From contig LSAX01000002.1 of assembly GCA_001557505.1 (NCBI GenBank), positions 1,736,001-1,800,000 of the forward strand: 64,000 bases of DNA. The letters are read 5' to 3'. The stretch comes from Reticulascus tulasneorum (lineage: Eukaryota > Ascomycota > Sordariomycetes > Glomerellales > Reticulascaceae). Of the stretch, positions 22,819 to 34,332 are shown piece after piece (within the stretch, counting starts at the first letter, position 1; the number at the start of each line of letters is the position of its first letter). The notes beneath the pieces are model-generated. The model was not told the DNA's origin and made no database searches. It worked only from the letters and a program-made list of their open reading frames with translations. Position numbers and translations under genes: made by a program.

Positions 22819-24777
22819 ATGCCTGCCTCGACTATGACACAATTAGCTGAAGCCAAGATACTGGCTTCTCAAGACGGCGGCGATCGCCGCCGTGGTAGCT
22901 CACCCGTTCTACCAGGAGTACCGTTCTCGAATATCGACACGGTAGCGGGAGTCTTCCCACCATCAGCCATGATCTCTCCTCCGCCAACTCCTCGAAGTGC
23001 ACGTCAAAGCCATATCTCTTTAAGGCTGAGGAGCAATTCCGGCCTGGCCTTCCACACAAATGAGGATGTTCTACGCCAATACACTGATTACAATCCTGAC
23101 GGATCACCGAGGTCACCAACGTTTGGCACGATGAATTGGAACAGTCTCGAGACGTTAGCAGGGCCTGGTTATCGGCAGAGTTTTGAACCACTATGGGAGC
23201 CGACTGCCACCATGCCCATTCCCGACTTTTTTGGCCGTGAAGTTTTCCAGATGGTCTTGAGTGATCCGGCGACATCTCGCCGACTCTTGAGCTTTGCGCG
23301 AACTCAGGGATTCGGAGAGGATGTCGAGTTTTTGACAAGGGTCCAGGAATACACGCGATCACTCAGTCAGTTTGTCGGCCAAATATCAGCAATACAAACA
23401 CCAAGTAATCTCCCGTCGCCAGTTACTAAGTCATTGAACACAGACATCAAGCATCTGACAAACTCAGTCGTCCCTGGACTTGAGAATCTCTTCATCGAAA
23501 CCAAGGCTTGCGTGGAGCAACGAGTGGCCAGGAACGTGTACCCCGCGTTCGTGAAGCACCAGCTTGCTCTTTGTACCGGCTTATCGCTCTCATCAATTCC
23601 GAATCACGACTTCCCCGGGCTCGGCGATGCATTCTGTCTGACGGATATCACGCAGGCAGATAATCCCATCATTGCAGCATCAGATGGCTTTATTTCAGTC
23701 ACAGGCTACAACAGAGCCGAGGTACTCCCACGGAGTTGCAGATTTCTGCAAGGTCAGCTCACAGATCAAGATACTATTCATAGGATCCGGGAGGCAATTT
23801 CGCGACGGGAAGACTCTGTAGAACTGATCCTCAACTATCGAAAAGACGGTCGCCCATACTGGAATCTTCTTTACCTCTGCCCCATCCTCGACGCGGCAGG
23901 CAAACCGAAATACTATCTCGGTGCACAGGTAAACGTCTCGGAGACCATTGGGAGCTATGAAGATATGCTCCGACTGTTGAACGTCAGCTCCACACGCGAA
24001 GAGGAGCAGGTTATTCAGGGGAGTCGAAACTGCGATAAGAAGGCCGAAAAGAGAAAAAGTGTACGGCATGGCGAAGGTGCTGCTAAGGAAAGTTCGAAAA
24101 AAAGCTTTTTTAAACCATTCCGGAAGCAGACCCTTGAACATGCGGCTCGGCCAGATTTTCTTAGTTCCAGCTCCAGCAGCCAGGAACTAGAACAGAGCCT
24201 TGATGCAAGGAACACCATGCGAGAGCTGTCTATCAGCAATCAGATCGATGTGTCTCGATCAGCTTGCAGTCGTTTTGTTGTGCTGCAACACGTACGAGAA
24301 CGCTCGTCTCCACCATCCACTACCTCGTTGCATTCCAGCTCAGTCAAGGGCAGATCGTCGCACCGTCTGAACATCGCATTCTGTTCCTCTTCCGCATTAG
24401 AGGTGTTAGGCCTAAGCATGGCGGCTGATGTAATCACACAGAAGGACATCTTCACTGTGCTCACGGAGCAAGCCCAGTCGCCATCAGTAACGAAAAGCTT
24501 CAAGGCGTGTGTCAGGGAAAAGGTGTTGCGGGACGGGAAATGCGCAACGTTGGACCTTGTCTTAAAGCGTGGATTACATCGACGCAAAGGCAGTATCATT
24601 GGACTTGGACAGTCCGGAGATGATGGGCGGTCGGATAAGCAGAGGAAAGAAGGCAGTGGGGCAGCAACAGGCAAATCGTCGTCCAAGATGTCGAGGATGA
24701 ACAGTTACTGGACGCCGTTGAAAGATGAACATGGAGAAATCAAGTGGGTCGTACTGGTTGTAACGCCCGCTTTGTAA
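22819..24777 (+). CDS. RGS-LOV blue-light photoreceptor (BcLOV4-like)
   Basis: Single exon, 652 residues. A disordered Ser/Pro-rich N-terminus (1-130) precedes an RGS-like helical domain (about 135-250). A LOV domain (about 265-378) follows, with the flavin-adduct cysteine Cys307 in RSCRFLQG (the usual GxNCRFLQ with Asn replaced by Ser), flavin contacts in LNYRKDGRPYWN and the gating Gln370 in YYLGAQVNVSE. Directly after it is a polybasic amphipathic stretch (KKSFFKPFRKQ, 427-437). The C-terminal part (about 480-652) is a weak PAS-like region ending YWTPLKDEHGEIKWVVLVVT. In Botrytis BcLOV4, the RGS-LOV architecture gives light-driven binding to anionic membrane lipids through such a basic helix. 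By analogy this protein may bring an RGS activity to the plasma membrane in blue light and dampen G-alpha signalling. Confidence 0.88.
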   Translation: MPASTMTQLAEAKILASQDGGDRRRGSSPVLPGVPFSNIDTVAGVFPPSAMISPPPTPRSARQSHISLRLRSNSGLAFHTNEDVLRQYTDYNPDGSPRSPTFGTMNWNSLETLAGPGYRQSFEPLWEPTATMPIPDFFGREVFQMVLSDPATSRRLLSFARTQGFGEDVEFLTRVQEYTRSLSQFVGQISAIQTPSNLPSPVTKSLNTDIKHLTNSVVPGLENLFIETKACVEQRVARNVYPAFVKHQLALCTGLSLSSIPNHDFPGLGDAFCLTDITQADNPIIAASDGFISVTGYNRAEVLPRSCRFLQGQLTDQDTIHRIREAISRREDSVELILNYRKDGRPYWNLLYLCPILDAAGKPKYYLGAQVNVSETIGSYEDMLRLLNVSSTREEEQVIQGSRNCDKKAEKRKSVRHGEGAAKESSKKSFFKPFRKQTLEHAARPDFLSSSSSSQELEQSLDARNTMRELSISNQIDVSRSACSRFVVLQHVRERSSPPSTTSLHSSSVKGRSSHRLNIAFCSSSALEVLGLSMAADVITQKDIFTVLTEQAQSPSVTKSFKACVREKVLRDGKCATLDLVLKRGLHRRKGSIIGLGQSGDDGRSDKQRKEGSGAATGKSSSKMSRMNSYWTPLKDEHGEIKWVVLVVTPAL

Positions 24778-25635
24778 CTGAGTCTATATGTACTAGTTGT
24801 TGATGGTACGACTACTGAAGGCTGTATTGTGCTTCTGGCGGAATGTAATGAGTAACGGTAATATGAGATGTTAGATGTGGACGAAATCTTGAAACCAACG
24901 AAATAGAAACTGAAAACATTAGCATGATCTAGGATATTGTGACGTTTGAATGTCCACTGCAACCGCTCAAATGACTGCGACATTTGATTCCACACAAGTT
25001 ACCATAAGCAGCACTATTCTTACGACCCACTGGCCAAGATGGATGGTGAATAACCAAGATTGATTTTCGTATGGCCTGTTAATACAGTTTGGGAGGCCCT
25101 TGAGTCCATTACATGCGTCTCACTACTAACGCTCTCCAGATTATCATACGAACAGACCGTGTAACTTCAAGTTACCATCAGATAGATGCCCCACTACTGG
25201 TTGAAATTTCTGGACGCACCGTAAGTGGCTCCATTCAAGCTTTCACATTATTTTGGGTGCAAACTACCGTGTGTCCCTTGAACAGAAAATAGAGAATCTA
25301 AAACCATCCATGGTAGCGATCTTGGTTGTAATGTAGGTGCTTGATTAAGGATCTCGAGAAACGTGTAGCCAAGATAAGGTGGGCTGGTTAGTACTAGACA
25401 CGTTGAGTATTTACCTGTACTATTTCCATGGTTCACTAGAGGTACTAAAATGCATGAATGCATCTCCGTTCTTTAACCACAGACTAGAAAGTTTGGGTTG
25501 CAAAAGTTCTTTTAGGCCCTCTTATTAAAAGAAGCACACAACCCTCTCCAACACTCGCAATTCCATTCTTCTGACATATTCGAAAGTATTAGCTCAATCT
25601 CGAAACCTATCTGTCTCCCCAATTTTGGTATCACA
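24778..25635. other. intergenic region
   Basis: 860 bp between the LOV gene and the cysteine-rich secreted protein. No gene or RNA was recognised. It probably contains the 3' UTR of the first and the promoter of the second. Confidence 0.45.
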
Positions 25636-26268
25636 ATGCGTCTTAATGAACTTGTTGCCGTTCTGGCGTTGGTGGGCACCACGGTTGCATCAGGGCCTGA
25701 AGTGAGAAGACTTCGCAAGGCAGGAGAAACCAGACCGAAGAAGCAATCCAATGACATTGTTAGCAACTCGGTGACCTTTGATAAACTTCCAGAATGCTGG
25801 GTAAGAGGACTTCTATTCATAGCCCCCGATCCTATGCAACAGACACTGATTACAAACCTTTAGTACTCTTGCATGGCCGAGCATCAGGATGAGCTCCCCT
25901 TTGAGTTGCACCGGGCCACTACCAATGAGTGGTGCCGCACGGATCGAGCTGTCACGGACGCATGGATCCGCAGCTTCGTGGAGCAATGCGCTATTGAGAG
26001 GTGTGGCACTGAGGAGGGCTGTACCAAGTACTGTGGAGCTGAGGGCCAGTCGGAGAACGACCAGTTCTATGAATTCAGTGATTGGATGCGGAACGTTTGC
26101 ACCAACAAAGCCGGAGACAGTGGCAAATCTAATCCGGATTCTTGCGAAAACTCCAAAAAGCCTTGCCGGGGAAAGAAGGGAAAGAAGGGAAAGAAGGGGA
26201 AGAAGGGAAAAGGGACAATGACAAAGACGAGGGTGGGAGGAAAGCTGGTGGGACCCCAAGCGGTTTAA
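25636..26268 (+). CDS. small secreted cysteine-rich protein with lysine/glycine repeat tail
   Basis: Two exons, 25636-25800 and 25864-26268, give 189 residues; the 63-nt intron is GTAAGA/TTTAG. Signal peptide MRLNELVAVLALVGTTVAS. The following segment contains RR and RPKK, possible dibasic processing sites. The core has ten cysteines, beginning at PECWYSC and ending at KKPC, an even number suited to five disulfides. The C-terminus is strongly cationic, with tandem GKK units (GKKGKKGKKGKKGKG) encoded by a 9-bp repeat. No known family was recognised. A cationic cysteine-rich secreted protein could be an effector, a cell-wall or nucleic-acid binding protein, or antimicrobial; none of these is shown. 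Confidence 0.75.
26165..26216 (+). repeat. in-frame 9-bp tandem repeat (GGGAAAGAA)
   Basis: Five or so near-perfect copies of GGGAAAGAA encode the Gly-Lys-Lys units in the tail of the secreted protein. Copy number in such tracts is usually variable between strains. Confidence 0.85.
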
Positions 26269-26578
26269 GTCGATCTATGCCCGGACTCGTGCATACTCTC
26301 AACTACGCCAATGGAGGTTACGCTTTTTGCACAACACCAAGGGATGCCGAGTAAAAGACAGCATAGTATCTTTATCACCGAGAGCAAGATGATTTCTTAA
26401 TACACAGGACAGGTCCATGCCTCACAGCTAATAGAATCAGTATTACTCAGTGACTTTGCTTGCCGTGAACCATCAATGGAAACCAGCACATCTTTCTACA
26501 ATGGCCATAGACTCTAGTTGAACAAATTCTGAACATGTGTGTATAGGTCCTTTAATGAAGAATGCCGCCGCCGAATCA
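26269..26578. other. convergent intergenic spacer
   Basis: 310 bp between two converging genes; nothing recognised. Confidence 0.5.
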
Positions 26579-28417
26579 CTAGATGCCCCAAACTATTTCC
26601 TTTGCCATCGCACTTTGCGCTTCATACACTCCCTTTTCATATTCTTCCTCGCCCTGGTTATATGCAAAAGCTTTGCTGTTATCTTCCTGCACAATAGGGA
26701 AATACGGCGCATCAACCTCGCATGTCGTATGCCCTTGCGGCAGCGTCCCATTGTATAGGAACTCTCTAACCCTCCGCATGACACAGAGTGACGGCATTGC
26801 AAGACTGCAATGTCCATATCCATGGAGCTCTACGATTCGGCTTCCCTCAAATGCCGCATTTGCCGATTGTGCGGATTGGAGTGGACAAACGGGATCATAT
26901 GTAGTGCTGAGAATTAGCAGCGGGTGTGCCTTCTTAATCCCTTCTCTTTTTTCGTCTGCACTCGTGAGATCAGCTCGTTTCATGGAAAAGTTGTGTGTGC
27001 GAGGAATAGTCCACTGCTGCTTCAAATAGTAACTCCGGCCTTGCGACTGCCCGAACAAGGACTGGTTCCAATAGGGGCGTAGAATGTTTAGCAACGCATC
27101 GCGACCGTGCGGCCAATGGTCCGAGCCCGACAACCCATCGTTCATTTTGACAAAGCTGTTGCTATCAAATAGGCTTGCAAACGGATCCGCGAACCCGTAT
27201 GCGAGGAAAAAGTCGGTAGCGTTGCCAGTGAGGAGCTTAGCGAGCCGATCTGCAAGGGAGGGCCAGTTGCTCGGGCTGTAGAGTCCGATGAAGATTGCCG
27301 AAAACAACGTCTTCTCAATTGTGAGAATGCCGTTGTGTGTGCTGTTGATGTATACACTTAGAGGCTGGTCCTCAATGTCTGCAACGAGGCTCAAGACGTT
27401 GGCCTTAAGGTCGGCTGTAGTCTTGCCCATAGACGCCAGTGAGCAGCCCTTTGGCCCTGCTTTCATGCACTCCGAGAAGAAACCGTCGAAGACGTTCTCG
27501 GCGTCTATAAGATTATGAAAATTCAATAAGCCTTCGTACCAGTCAAAGGCATTGACTACGCCGTCAATAATAACTCTCGCACTACGCTCAGGAAACAAAC
27601 TCGCGTAAGTCTGTCCGAGCAAGCTGCCGTAGCTATAACCCCAATATACCATATTCTTTTGCCCGACCGCATCAAGGATAGAGTTCATATCCGCAGCTGT
27701 TTGAGGCGTGTTGACATACATGCCGTGCTTGCCCTGGGTCTCTGCACATGCTCTCACCATGCTAGATGCCCAGGCGTATATCTCGCTTGCGTCGCCCGCC
27801 TGCTGCCCATTATGGATCAATGCATGCTCCTTGCTGACTGAGTCATCTGGATAGCAGTCTGCGCGTGGGCGAGAGCCGCCAACGCCTCGCGGGTCGAAGG
27901 AGAGGATATGGAACCCTTCGCCCACAATGGTGTTCAGCTGTTCGCCAAAGACGCGCAAAAAGTTCACGCCTGACCCGCCGGGGCCGCCAGGGTTAGTAAT
28001 GAGGTTTTGTGTTGCGTTTCGACCGCGTAGGCGGATTAGCGGGATCGAGAACGTCTTGTTGCCCGAGTTGGTAGCGTTATACTGGTCTATCGGCACACTG
28101 AGAGTGGTGCATTCCAAAGCGCGGGTTTTAAGCTGTCCACAAGGCGTCCAAGTAACGTGCTCGCCAGGATAGGTAACGGTGTCGTTATGGGAATCTCCAT
28201 GATGACAGAAAGATGCAGTTGGCCTGATTTGAAAAAGGTGCCACGGAATATGGAGATATGCGAAGAAGCTCAGGATGATGAAAGTGAAAATCCTTGAGAG
28301 CGCTTGACCTGGGAATAGCAACCTCACTTTCCTAGACTCGGTATCGTTTCGAACCTGTTTGCCGACCATGATGTCAAGAACCATTCCGGCGCCCTGGCTA
28401 TCGTAAGAGCAACGCAA
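26579..28417 (-). CDS. membrane-anchored TAP-like alpha/beta hydrolase (tripeptidyl-aminopeptidase family)
   Basis: Single exon, 612 residues. Met12 (28384) and Met17 (28369) are alternative starts. A hydrophobic segment near 42-58 (SRIFTFIILSFFAYLHI) acts as a signal anchor, placing the catalytic part on the lumenal or outer side; many N-x-S/T sites agree. The oxyanion region is NPGGPGGSG and the nucleophile is Ser262 in GYSYGS. The acid is the Asp of LSTTYDPVCP, and the base is the His of GYGHCS inside the TAP-like C-terminal domain. Family members are serine exopeptidases or esterases related to bacterial tripeptidyl aminopeptidase and proline iminopeptidase. The specific substrate cannot be read from the sequence. 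The cysteine near the histidine is typical of fungal members. Confidence 0.85.
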   Translation of the reverse strand: MRCSYDSQGAGMVLDIMVGKQVRNDTESRKVRLLFPGQALSRIFTFIILSFFAYLHIPWHLFQIRPTASFCHHGDSHNDTVTYPGEHVTWTPCGQLKTRALECTTLSVPIDQYNATNSGNKTFSIPLIRLRGRNATQNLITNPGGPGGSGVNFLRVFGEQLNTIVGEGFHILSFDPRGVGGSRPRADCYPDDSVSKEHALIHNGQQAGDASEIYAWASSMVRACAETQGKHGMYVNTPQTAADMNSILDAVGQKNMVYWGYSYGSLLGQTYASLFPERSARVIIDGVVNAFDWYEGLLNFHNLIDAENVFDGFFSECMKAGPKGCSLASMGKTTADLKANVLSLVADIEDQPLSVYINSTHNGILTIEKTLFSAIFIGLYSPSNWPSLADRLAKLLTGNATDFFLAYGFADPFASLFDSNSFVKMNDGLSGSDHWPHGRDALLNILRPYWNQSLFGQSQGRSYYLKQQWTIPRTHNFSMKRADLTSADEKREGIKKAHPLLILSTTYDPVCPLQSAQSANAAFEGSRIVELHGYGHCSLAMPSLCVMRRVREFLYNGTLPQGHTTCEVDAPYFPIVQEDNSKAFAYNQGEEEYEKGVYEAQSAMAKEIVWGI

Positions 28418-29103
28418 TAGCCTCGATGGTCTTCAACACGGGCATCAAAGCCGTGGGGCGACTGGGCTAATGAAGGCACCGGTCGGGTACTGTAGCAGCC
28501 TTGGTGAACGTCAACACGTGTGCATTTGTCTCGGCCTTCTGAAAATGGAGGGCGTCGTGGAGTTCGCAGAAGGAGGACGCAATCTAAGGTGCAAGACGGT
28601 TACATCCAATAATGAGCTAGGCTGCACAGGGATACGAATAGAGGGTGACGCAACTCCAGTTTGGTGTTTGGGTGTTCATTTGTGGGGCATCTGCAGAATC
28701 CTGACCGATTTCGGTGTCATTCTCTGCGACGGCCGGGATGGAGGTGACGCATGTCCGACAACGCCAGGGCATTTCTACCGCAAAGACCAAAAAATGCGTG
28801 AAATCCGATCTATTGTCGGGTCTCAGACGTGGAAACGTAAAGTTCTTCTAAAACAAACGCAAGAGGATCATTCCCGCTCTTCGACCACGTCGTCGTCGCC
28901 ATCGTCATCAGCAAACATCGTCTACGTTAATGGTGAGAGCAATATCTGGGCCGTAGGGTTTGTTACCAAATGTCAGCGTTGTCTCCGTTGAGCCAATGTA
29001 AATGCAGATTGCACGTGAAAGACTGTGCAAGGCATCTTATCCATGAAGTCCATCCATCGTGTAGCCAAACGATGTTCTATGCTTTGATTTGGACCCTGCA
29101 GGA
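28418..29103. other. intergenic region with an unsupported frame
   Basis: 690 bp. A plus-strand frame at 28470-28991 (173 residues) has no recognisable domain, signal or splice support. It starts inside the probable promoter of the TAP-like gene and was not called as a gene. Confidence 0.45.
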
Positions 29104-31176
29104 CTAAATAATCCGAAATGCCTCCTCCACGAAGTTATCAGATAACCCCTCGCTATCCATTAGCCCATGTATATACGAGTCTCCAATTATGCGATACTGT
29201 CCTTCTTTCTCTGGCCGCAGAATAAAAGGATAATTGGCCCCGTAGAACAGAGCCACAACATCTCCTGGCTGCGTGCCATCTACAGCCCAGCCAAAGCGCC
29301 CACCTTTTGACCGAAAGAACCGACGATTGTAACACCACTTTGAGTGGGCGCCGGAGAAAGTCTCGAAAATTCGCTTTTCATTCATGTAATATGCTTCCGC
29401 ATCCTTTGAGGATAGCCCTTGATGTGAAACTTGGTGTGAACATCTCTCCTCGAGCAAGTTGGCGGGGCCTTTATCGAAGCATACGATCTCAAGATGCATA
29501 TCTAACCCTGCGGAACAGTCATCCGGGACCTCATTCTCTCTTGTTCGGTTGCACATGAACGTCCGCCAGAGGTTCTCCATTGTCTGAGAAGTGGCGAGTT
29601 TGTCTGGGAAGGCAATGTCAACAATGTTTAGACAGGACTCCTTGAAACCCTCGGAATGTTGCGTCTGCCTCCGCATATTTCGATATGCAGGATCAATAGA
29701 TTTCTCAAACTCTTCAGCATCTGGCTCGAAGATGCCATCTTTCGGTGGTAGTATGTTGCGCTTCGTGTCAATAGCAGCTACTCGGTCCAAAATCCTGCCA
29801 GTGATCGTTAAGACACCGGCTATCAGATCGGCGTTCAATGTTGCTTTCGTATCTCCCGATGTGTTGGCTTCCAAGCCGCGAATACGAAAAGGCTCGACCC
29901 AGCCAGAACGTGTCCAGTCAGGAACCCACGATGGCAAACTCAGCGTCGTCGGCTTGGAAGACTGGACGCAATGACAGAGGATGTCGAGTGAACCGCTGTT
30001 GAGTCTTCTCATAGCGAAGTCAGTGAAGACTTCTTCTGAGGTTTTGGCATAGTCAATGACGATCTTGTCGTGTTGGTCAGTGAAGTCCAGAATCCCATAT
30101 ATTTTGTCGCTTCCAATTGTGCTGTGGAACCCCCTTAGCTCCTCGAGAAGATCCAAAAATGGCATATGGGCAGCATGTTCTACTTCTCCGAGCCTCGTTT
30201 CTCTTAGGTTTCCAATCATTGTGAGAGCTTTGGTTCCTTCGCAATATGCAATAGGGGCGTCCAATCGGTAGGATTTCAATCCTGCAATGATAGAGTAGAC
30301 GTTGTCCCAAGAAAACTCGAACCGGCCGACATGTATGACAGCGGATTTTGCGTTGACTGCCTCCTGAATGATCCACGTCCGCTGGAACTAATCGAGTGTT
30401 TAGTATCAGTAGTACAATAATAAGGAACTGTGGTGCCTCACCCATGATCGTTGAAAAAACTCCGCAAGCTTTTCCCACTCCAAGCTTCTGGTTTCCGTTG
30501 TGTTCATAAAATGCCACTGTATGTCAACCATTGTCGCGTTGTTCTCAATCATTTTCCTCTCAACTAACAAATCATTGAGAGCATCCGTAATCCCACGGAG
30601 AGTTTTAGCGACTTCCATCTCAATCCCGATTTCCTCCCCCAGCCAGATCCGAACGAGAGATGCATTGGCATAGATTTTGCTCATCATCTTGACGTGCTCG
30701 TTTCGCTCAGAAATGTCCGACTGGTTGATACACAGTGCGTCGATCCAGATTCTCATAGGCTCGTTCTCCTTTCGAAGTCGTTTTAATGCTTTAACAAGCT
30801 CGCCGCCAATGGATATGGAAACTCCGTCACAGTGTATTGTTCCATCTGGTAGGGTGCCTCCGGCTCGGATGTAGTTTGACCCATAGTATGGGTGATCAAG
30901 CATATCCTTGAAGGCAATACTCGAACTATCTTGTATTATATTGCCGTTGTCGTCTCGGCCATATACCGCACACTGAATGATGGTGTCCGGATCTATCTCG
31001 TGTTTGGTCACACTTTGGCTCCAACAATAGCTCAAGGCATCGTAAGACTGGCCGTTCGGGGCAAGAGGTATATGTGATAGGCTACCAACGAGCTGTTGCT
31101 CGTACTCTCCAGGGGAGAGTGTTAAAACTCTCGTTTCGAGTGGAAGATCAAGAGTGCGGTACGGGTATTGAGCCAT
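29104..31176 (-). CDS. heterokaryon-incompatibility (HET) domain protein
   Basis: Two exons, 31176-30442 and 30387-29104, give 672 residues; the 54-nt intron is GTGAGG/TTAG. The splice restores the HET motif FFQRSWFQRTWIIQEA. Other HET signatures are YDALSYCWS (45-52) and RIWIDALCINQSDISERNEHV (near 143-163). The stretch between the first two signatures is longer than usual. The C-terminal half has the usual HET-protein modules SDKIYGILDF, PSWVPDWT and GDVVALFYGANYPFILRP. HET proteins trigger cell death when incompatible hyphae fuse or act in related NLR-like recognition, and their domain is TIR-related. No partner gene (for example het-c-like) is adjacent. Confidence 0.87.
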
Positions 31177-31808
31177 AGTATTGAGCCTCGATATCCAGAG
31201 TGGAATAGAATACCAAATGACAAGCAGAAAAGTTGCAGTCTCACTCTAGATACCTTATGTAGTTGTGCCTTGAGCTAGAGCCCTGTGGTTGAGGCTGTGT
31301 CATTAGGCTGCCTCCTCGCAGGATTCGGAATTCCAGGGGTCACATTCTGGGTCGATTGCGGGGGGTGGGGGTTGCTCGTCTCATATTCGCAGCTGCCCAA
31401 CGGGCGAAACAAACAAGATGGCAGTCGACTGTTGAATGGGCGACAAACACAACTTGCTAACCAATTTGCGATTGTTCAAGTATAAAATGAAGTGAATATG
31501 TAAGGTCGTCGACTATTAAGATGTTGTATTTGTTATTATCATGTCTTTTTCTGACTATCATCGCCCGCAGCCCTCAAAAACACTGCAGTTGCTGCGTCAT
31601 TCGGCAGCGTCTTACTGCCGAGAAGAACACTAAAGGCGCCGGATCAGTCCACCGTAAGTGTGCTCGGCCATTTAAGCGGCAAAGATATTCGCTACCATCT
31701 TATAATGCCCGCTGGTGCTCGCGGCTCTAGCTAATAAGATATTACTCGATCGGCCAGCGCCAAACTTCTCAAGACGCTGATTTTGGGATCCAACTGCAGC
31801 GGCCTATA
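31177..31808. other. intergenic region
   Basis: 630 bp between the HET gene promoter and the 3' end of the M28 peptidase gene. No gene was recognised. Confidence 0.5.
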
Positions 31809-34332
31809 TTAAATGTTCAAGATCTCCGCAGCTCTCAAGATTGCTTTCGCGCTCTTCCCAACCCACTCCGTGGCTGCTGCCAGATCCCCAGCACTCAGAC
31901 TATCCTGGACCGCTGGGAACACATCCGCCCCATACCCATTGTCGATACCTGGCGCACTGATGACGTTATGAAATGTTGGTCGACCGGGGAGCCCACCAGC
32001 GCTTGCGAAGCCGCGATTGAAATCCCGGTATTTACTATTAACGACGTCGATTATGACGGTGTCGTTAAATGAGAGCGCGGCTTTGGCCACGATTGCGATG
32101 TTGGCAGCTTTTGCCTCGAACTCTGCGATCGCGAGGTCAATGGGACTGAGATCAAGGTCCGGATAATCTGAGTAGACTGTTTCGTTGAGATCCTCGTAGT
32201 GAGTTCGCAGCACTTTGCCTGCGTTCGGCAAGTCCCAAGGTATTATCACATCATCCGCGATATGATATACTATAAGTGAGAAAGCTTGTCCCATAGCCAC
32301 ATGGATTTTGAATCCCGGGTCGCCGAAGTTTGCCATCCAGTGATAAGAGTCGTAATTTCTAGGGCGAGTTAGCAAGTCCGACGCTGCTGTTGTGTTTCTT
32401 CACATCTTACCCATGGTAGTGATATATGGGATCTGTACTCCCACCATCGGAACCAAAATCAATCTGGAATATTCATTAGACTCGAACTCACTCCTGACTC
32501 TCACGAAGAGCTGCAACATACCGCGCCAATCCCGTTGTGGTAGAACGAGGCATAGTCACTGCCACTTCCAAGCGGCGGGATTTCTCCCTCGGTGGTGTTA
32601 TACCACATGTCGTACAGCGTTGGGCCAACCTCCCAACCTTCGGGAAATAGAACTTTCTTAAACATCTCGGTAGCAATGGTATGGATCTCCCCTGTGCCTG
32701 CCAGTGCGGTGCGCGGGCCGCTCACAGCGACGTCGATGTTGAGATATGCCACGGCTGTGGTATGAAGCCATGGTAGGTGAGACTCGGTCCATTCGGTAGA
32801 ACCCTGCAAACCGAATTCTTCGGCGTCCCAAGATCCGAAAATGCTATTGTTTGCGGTTAGCAGTTATATTCGGATAGAAAGCAAGTGCGGTGACCAACAT
32901 CGTTCTTCTTGGTTTCCAACCCTTTTTCGTCAGCTTTCCAAACGCCTTGGCCATTTCAATCATGATAGCACTTCCAGAATTAGGATCCGCGGCACCTCCA
33001 ATGACCCAAGCATCACGGTGATTGCCTACGATCAATACTTCGTCTGGATGAGTACCATTAATGATCCCAATGACGTCCCAAACTGGCGTGATCTCGCCAT
33101 TCATGTAGTGCACAAGATCTAGCGTTGCACCCGGGGCCGGTCCGCTACTGTAATTTACATTCAGAGCGCCGATCCACCTGCTACGGTTTGCCTGCTCGCC
33201 TGAAACGCCATAGCCATCGAGTGCGGCCAAGAGAGGCAATGCGTCCTTCATACTAATGGGGACGGACGGGATGCTGGGATTATATGGCTTCAGGTCGTTC
33301 CGCGGACCGTCTTTTTCGGACGCATAGCCGACCGTTGTTGGGTCACCGGAATAGATAGATGAAAACCGGACGCTTCCTCGCTGAATCGAAGACGGGTTGC
33401 GGGCTGGGCCATCTGGATTGAGGCATTAGATATATATGGTCGAGAACAACACACTTAGGTTGGATGACAAACCGGGATATGGCAGATAGCCGTTGGCGAC
33501 GGTGATTTCGCCATCTTCGCTTGGATCAGTGAATAAAACACATCCAGCCATTCCGTTGTCCTTCAAATCAATGCTGTTAGTATGAAAGCAATTTGCCATT
33601 GTTCGCAACCAGTCGGACCCTTACCTGGGCATTTTTCACCTTTGTTCCACGATAGATCCCACCATACATGATTAGGGCGATTTTTCCCTCCAAGTCAATA
33701 CTATTCTCTTTCAAAACACTAAAATCTGCCTGTTGGCCGCGTCTAAGGAAGGAGTTAATATCAGCTATGCGGAATCTCGAAGTCTCAACTTGCCCAACGT
33801 ATACGTATTCGGCCGTTACATTTCCGCTCCCGCTCATGGCATGAAACGCGGGGATCCTGTTCGGATAGCTGGTTGTTGAGTCCTCCTCCAGCACATCTTC
33901 GATCAGGTTTGCCACATGAACCGTGCCATCTGGGCGGTTCAATTTGAGTGAGGTTTCAATCGGCGATGTTGCCCAAATCCAATACTCAATGAGCTCCGCA
34001 TTGAAGCCGGCATCGCGCCACTGAGCTGCCGTCCATTCAGCCATGCTTTTATTATGTCCACCTAAGTGGTCGCCATGAGTATAATAGTAAGACCATTCGT
34101 CTAGGCTCATGGCATCGAAGCTATTGACCAAAATTGACTCAGTTTCCGTGAGCACAGGAGGGAACTCCACAACTGCACGCTTAGAGATGCCATGGGAATG
34201 CTCCGACGCCTTGTGGCTGTTGATGCGGGCATGAAGCCCATCCCAGTCACGCTGGCACCCGTAGGCACTGATGGCCAACAAAGCTGATACAAGTAGCCGT
34301 TTGTGCAGCGTGCGGTAAATCAGATCCGCCAT
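31809..34332 (-). CDS. M28B glutamate-carboxypeptidase II / PSMA-like metallopeptidase
   Basis: Six exons on the minus strand, 34332-33625, 33560-33473, 33412-32899, 32843-32522, 32463-32411 and 32358-31809, keep frame and give 744 residues. An N-terminal hydrophobic segment (LLVSALLAISAYG) acts as signal or anchor. The protease-associated domain lies around 170-280. The co-catalytic zinc site is complete: His in VGNHRDAW, bridging Asp in ADPNSG, the Glu-Glu pair in SWDAEEFG (general base plus ligand), Asp in YLNIDV and His in PIYHYHG. A transferrin-receptor-like dimerisation domain closes the protein. The family removes C-terminal acidic residues from peptides; yeast Vps70 and Tre1 are relatives. 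It is likely vacuolar or secreted, since NxS/T sites are frequent. No essential residue is missing. Confidence 0.9.

Noticed and set aside
28470..28991. Plus-strand frame of 173 codons
   Set aside because: No recognisable domain; it lies in the promoter side of the TAP-like hydrolase gene.
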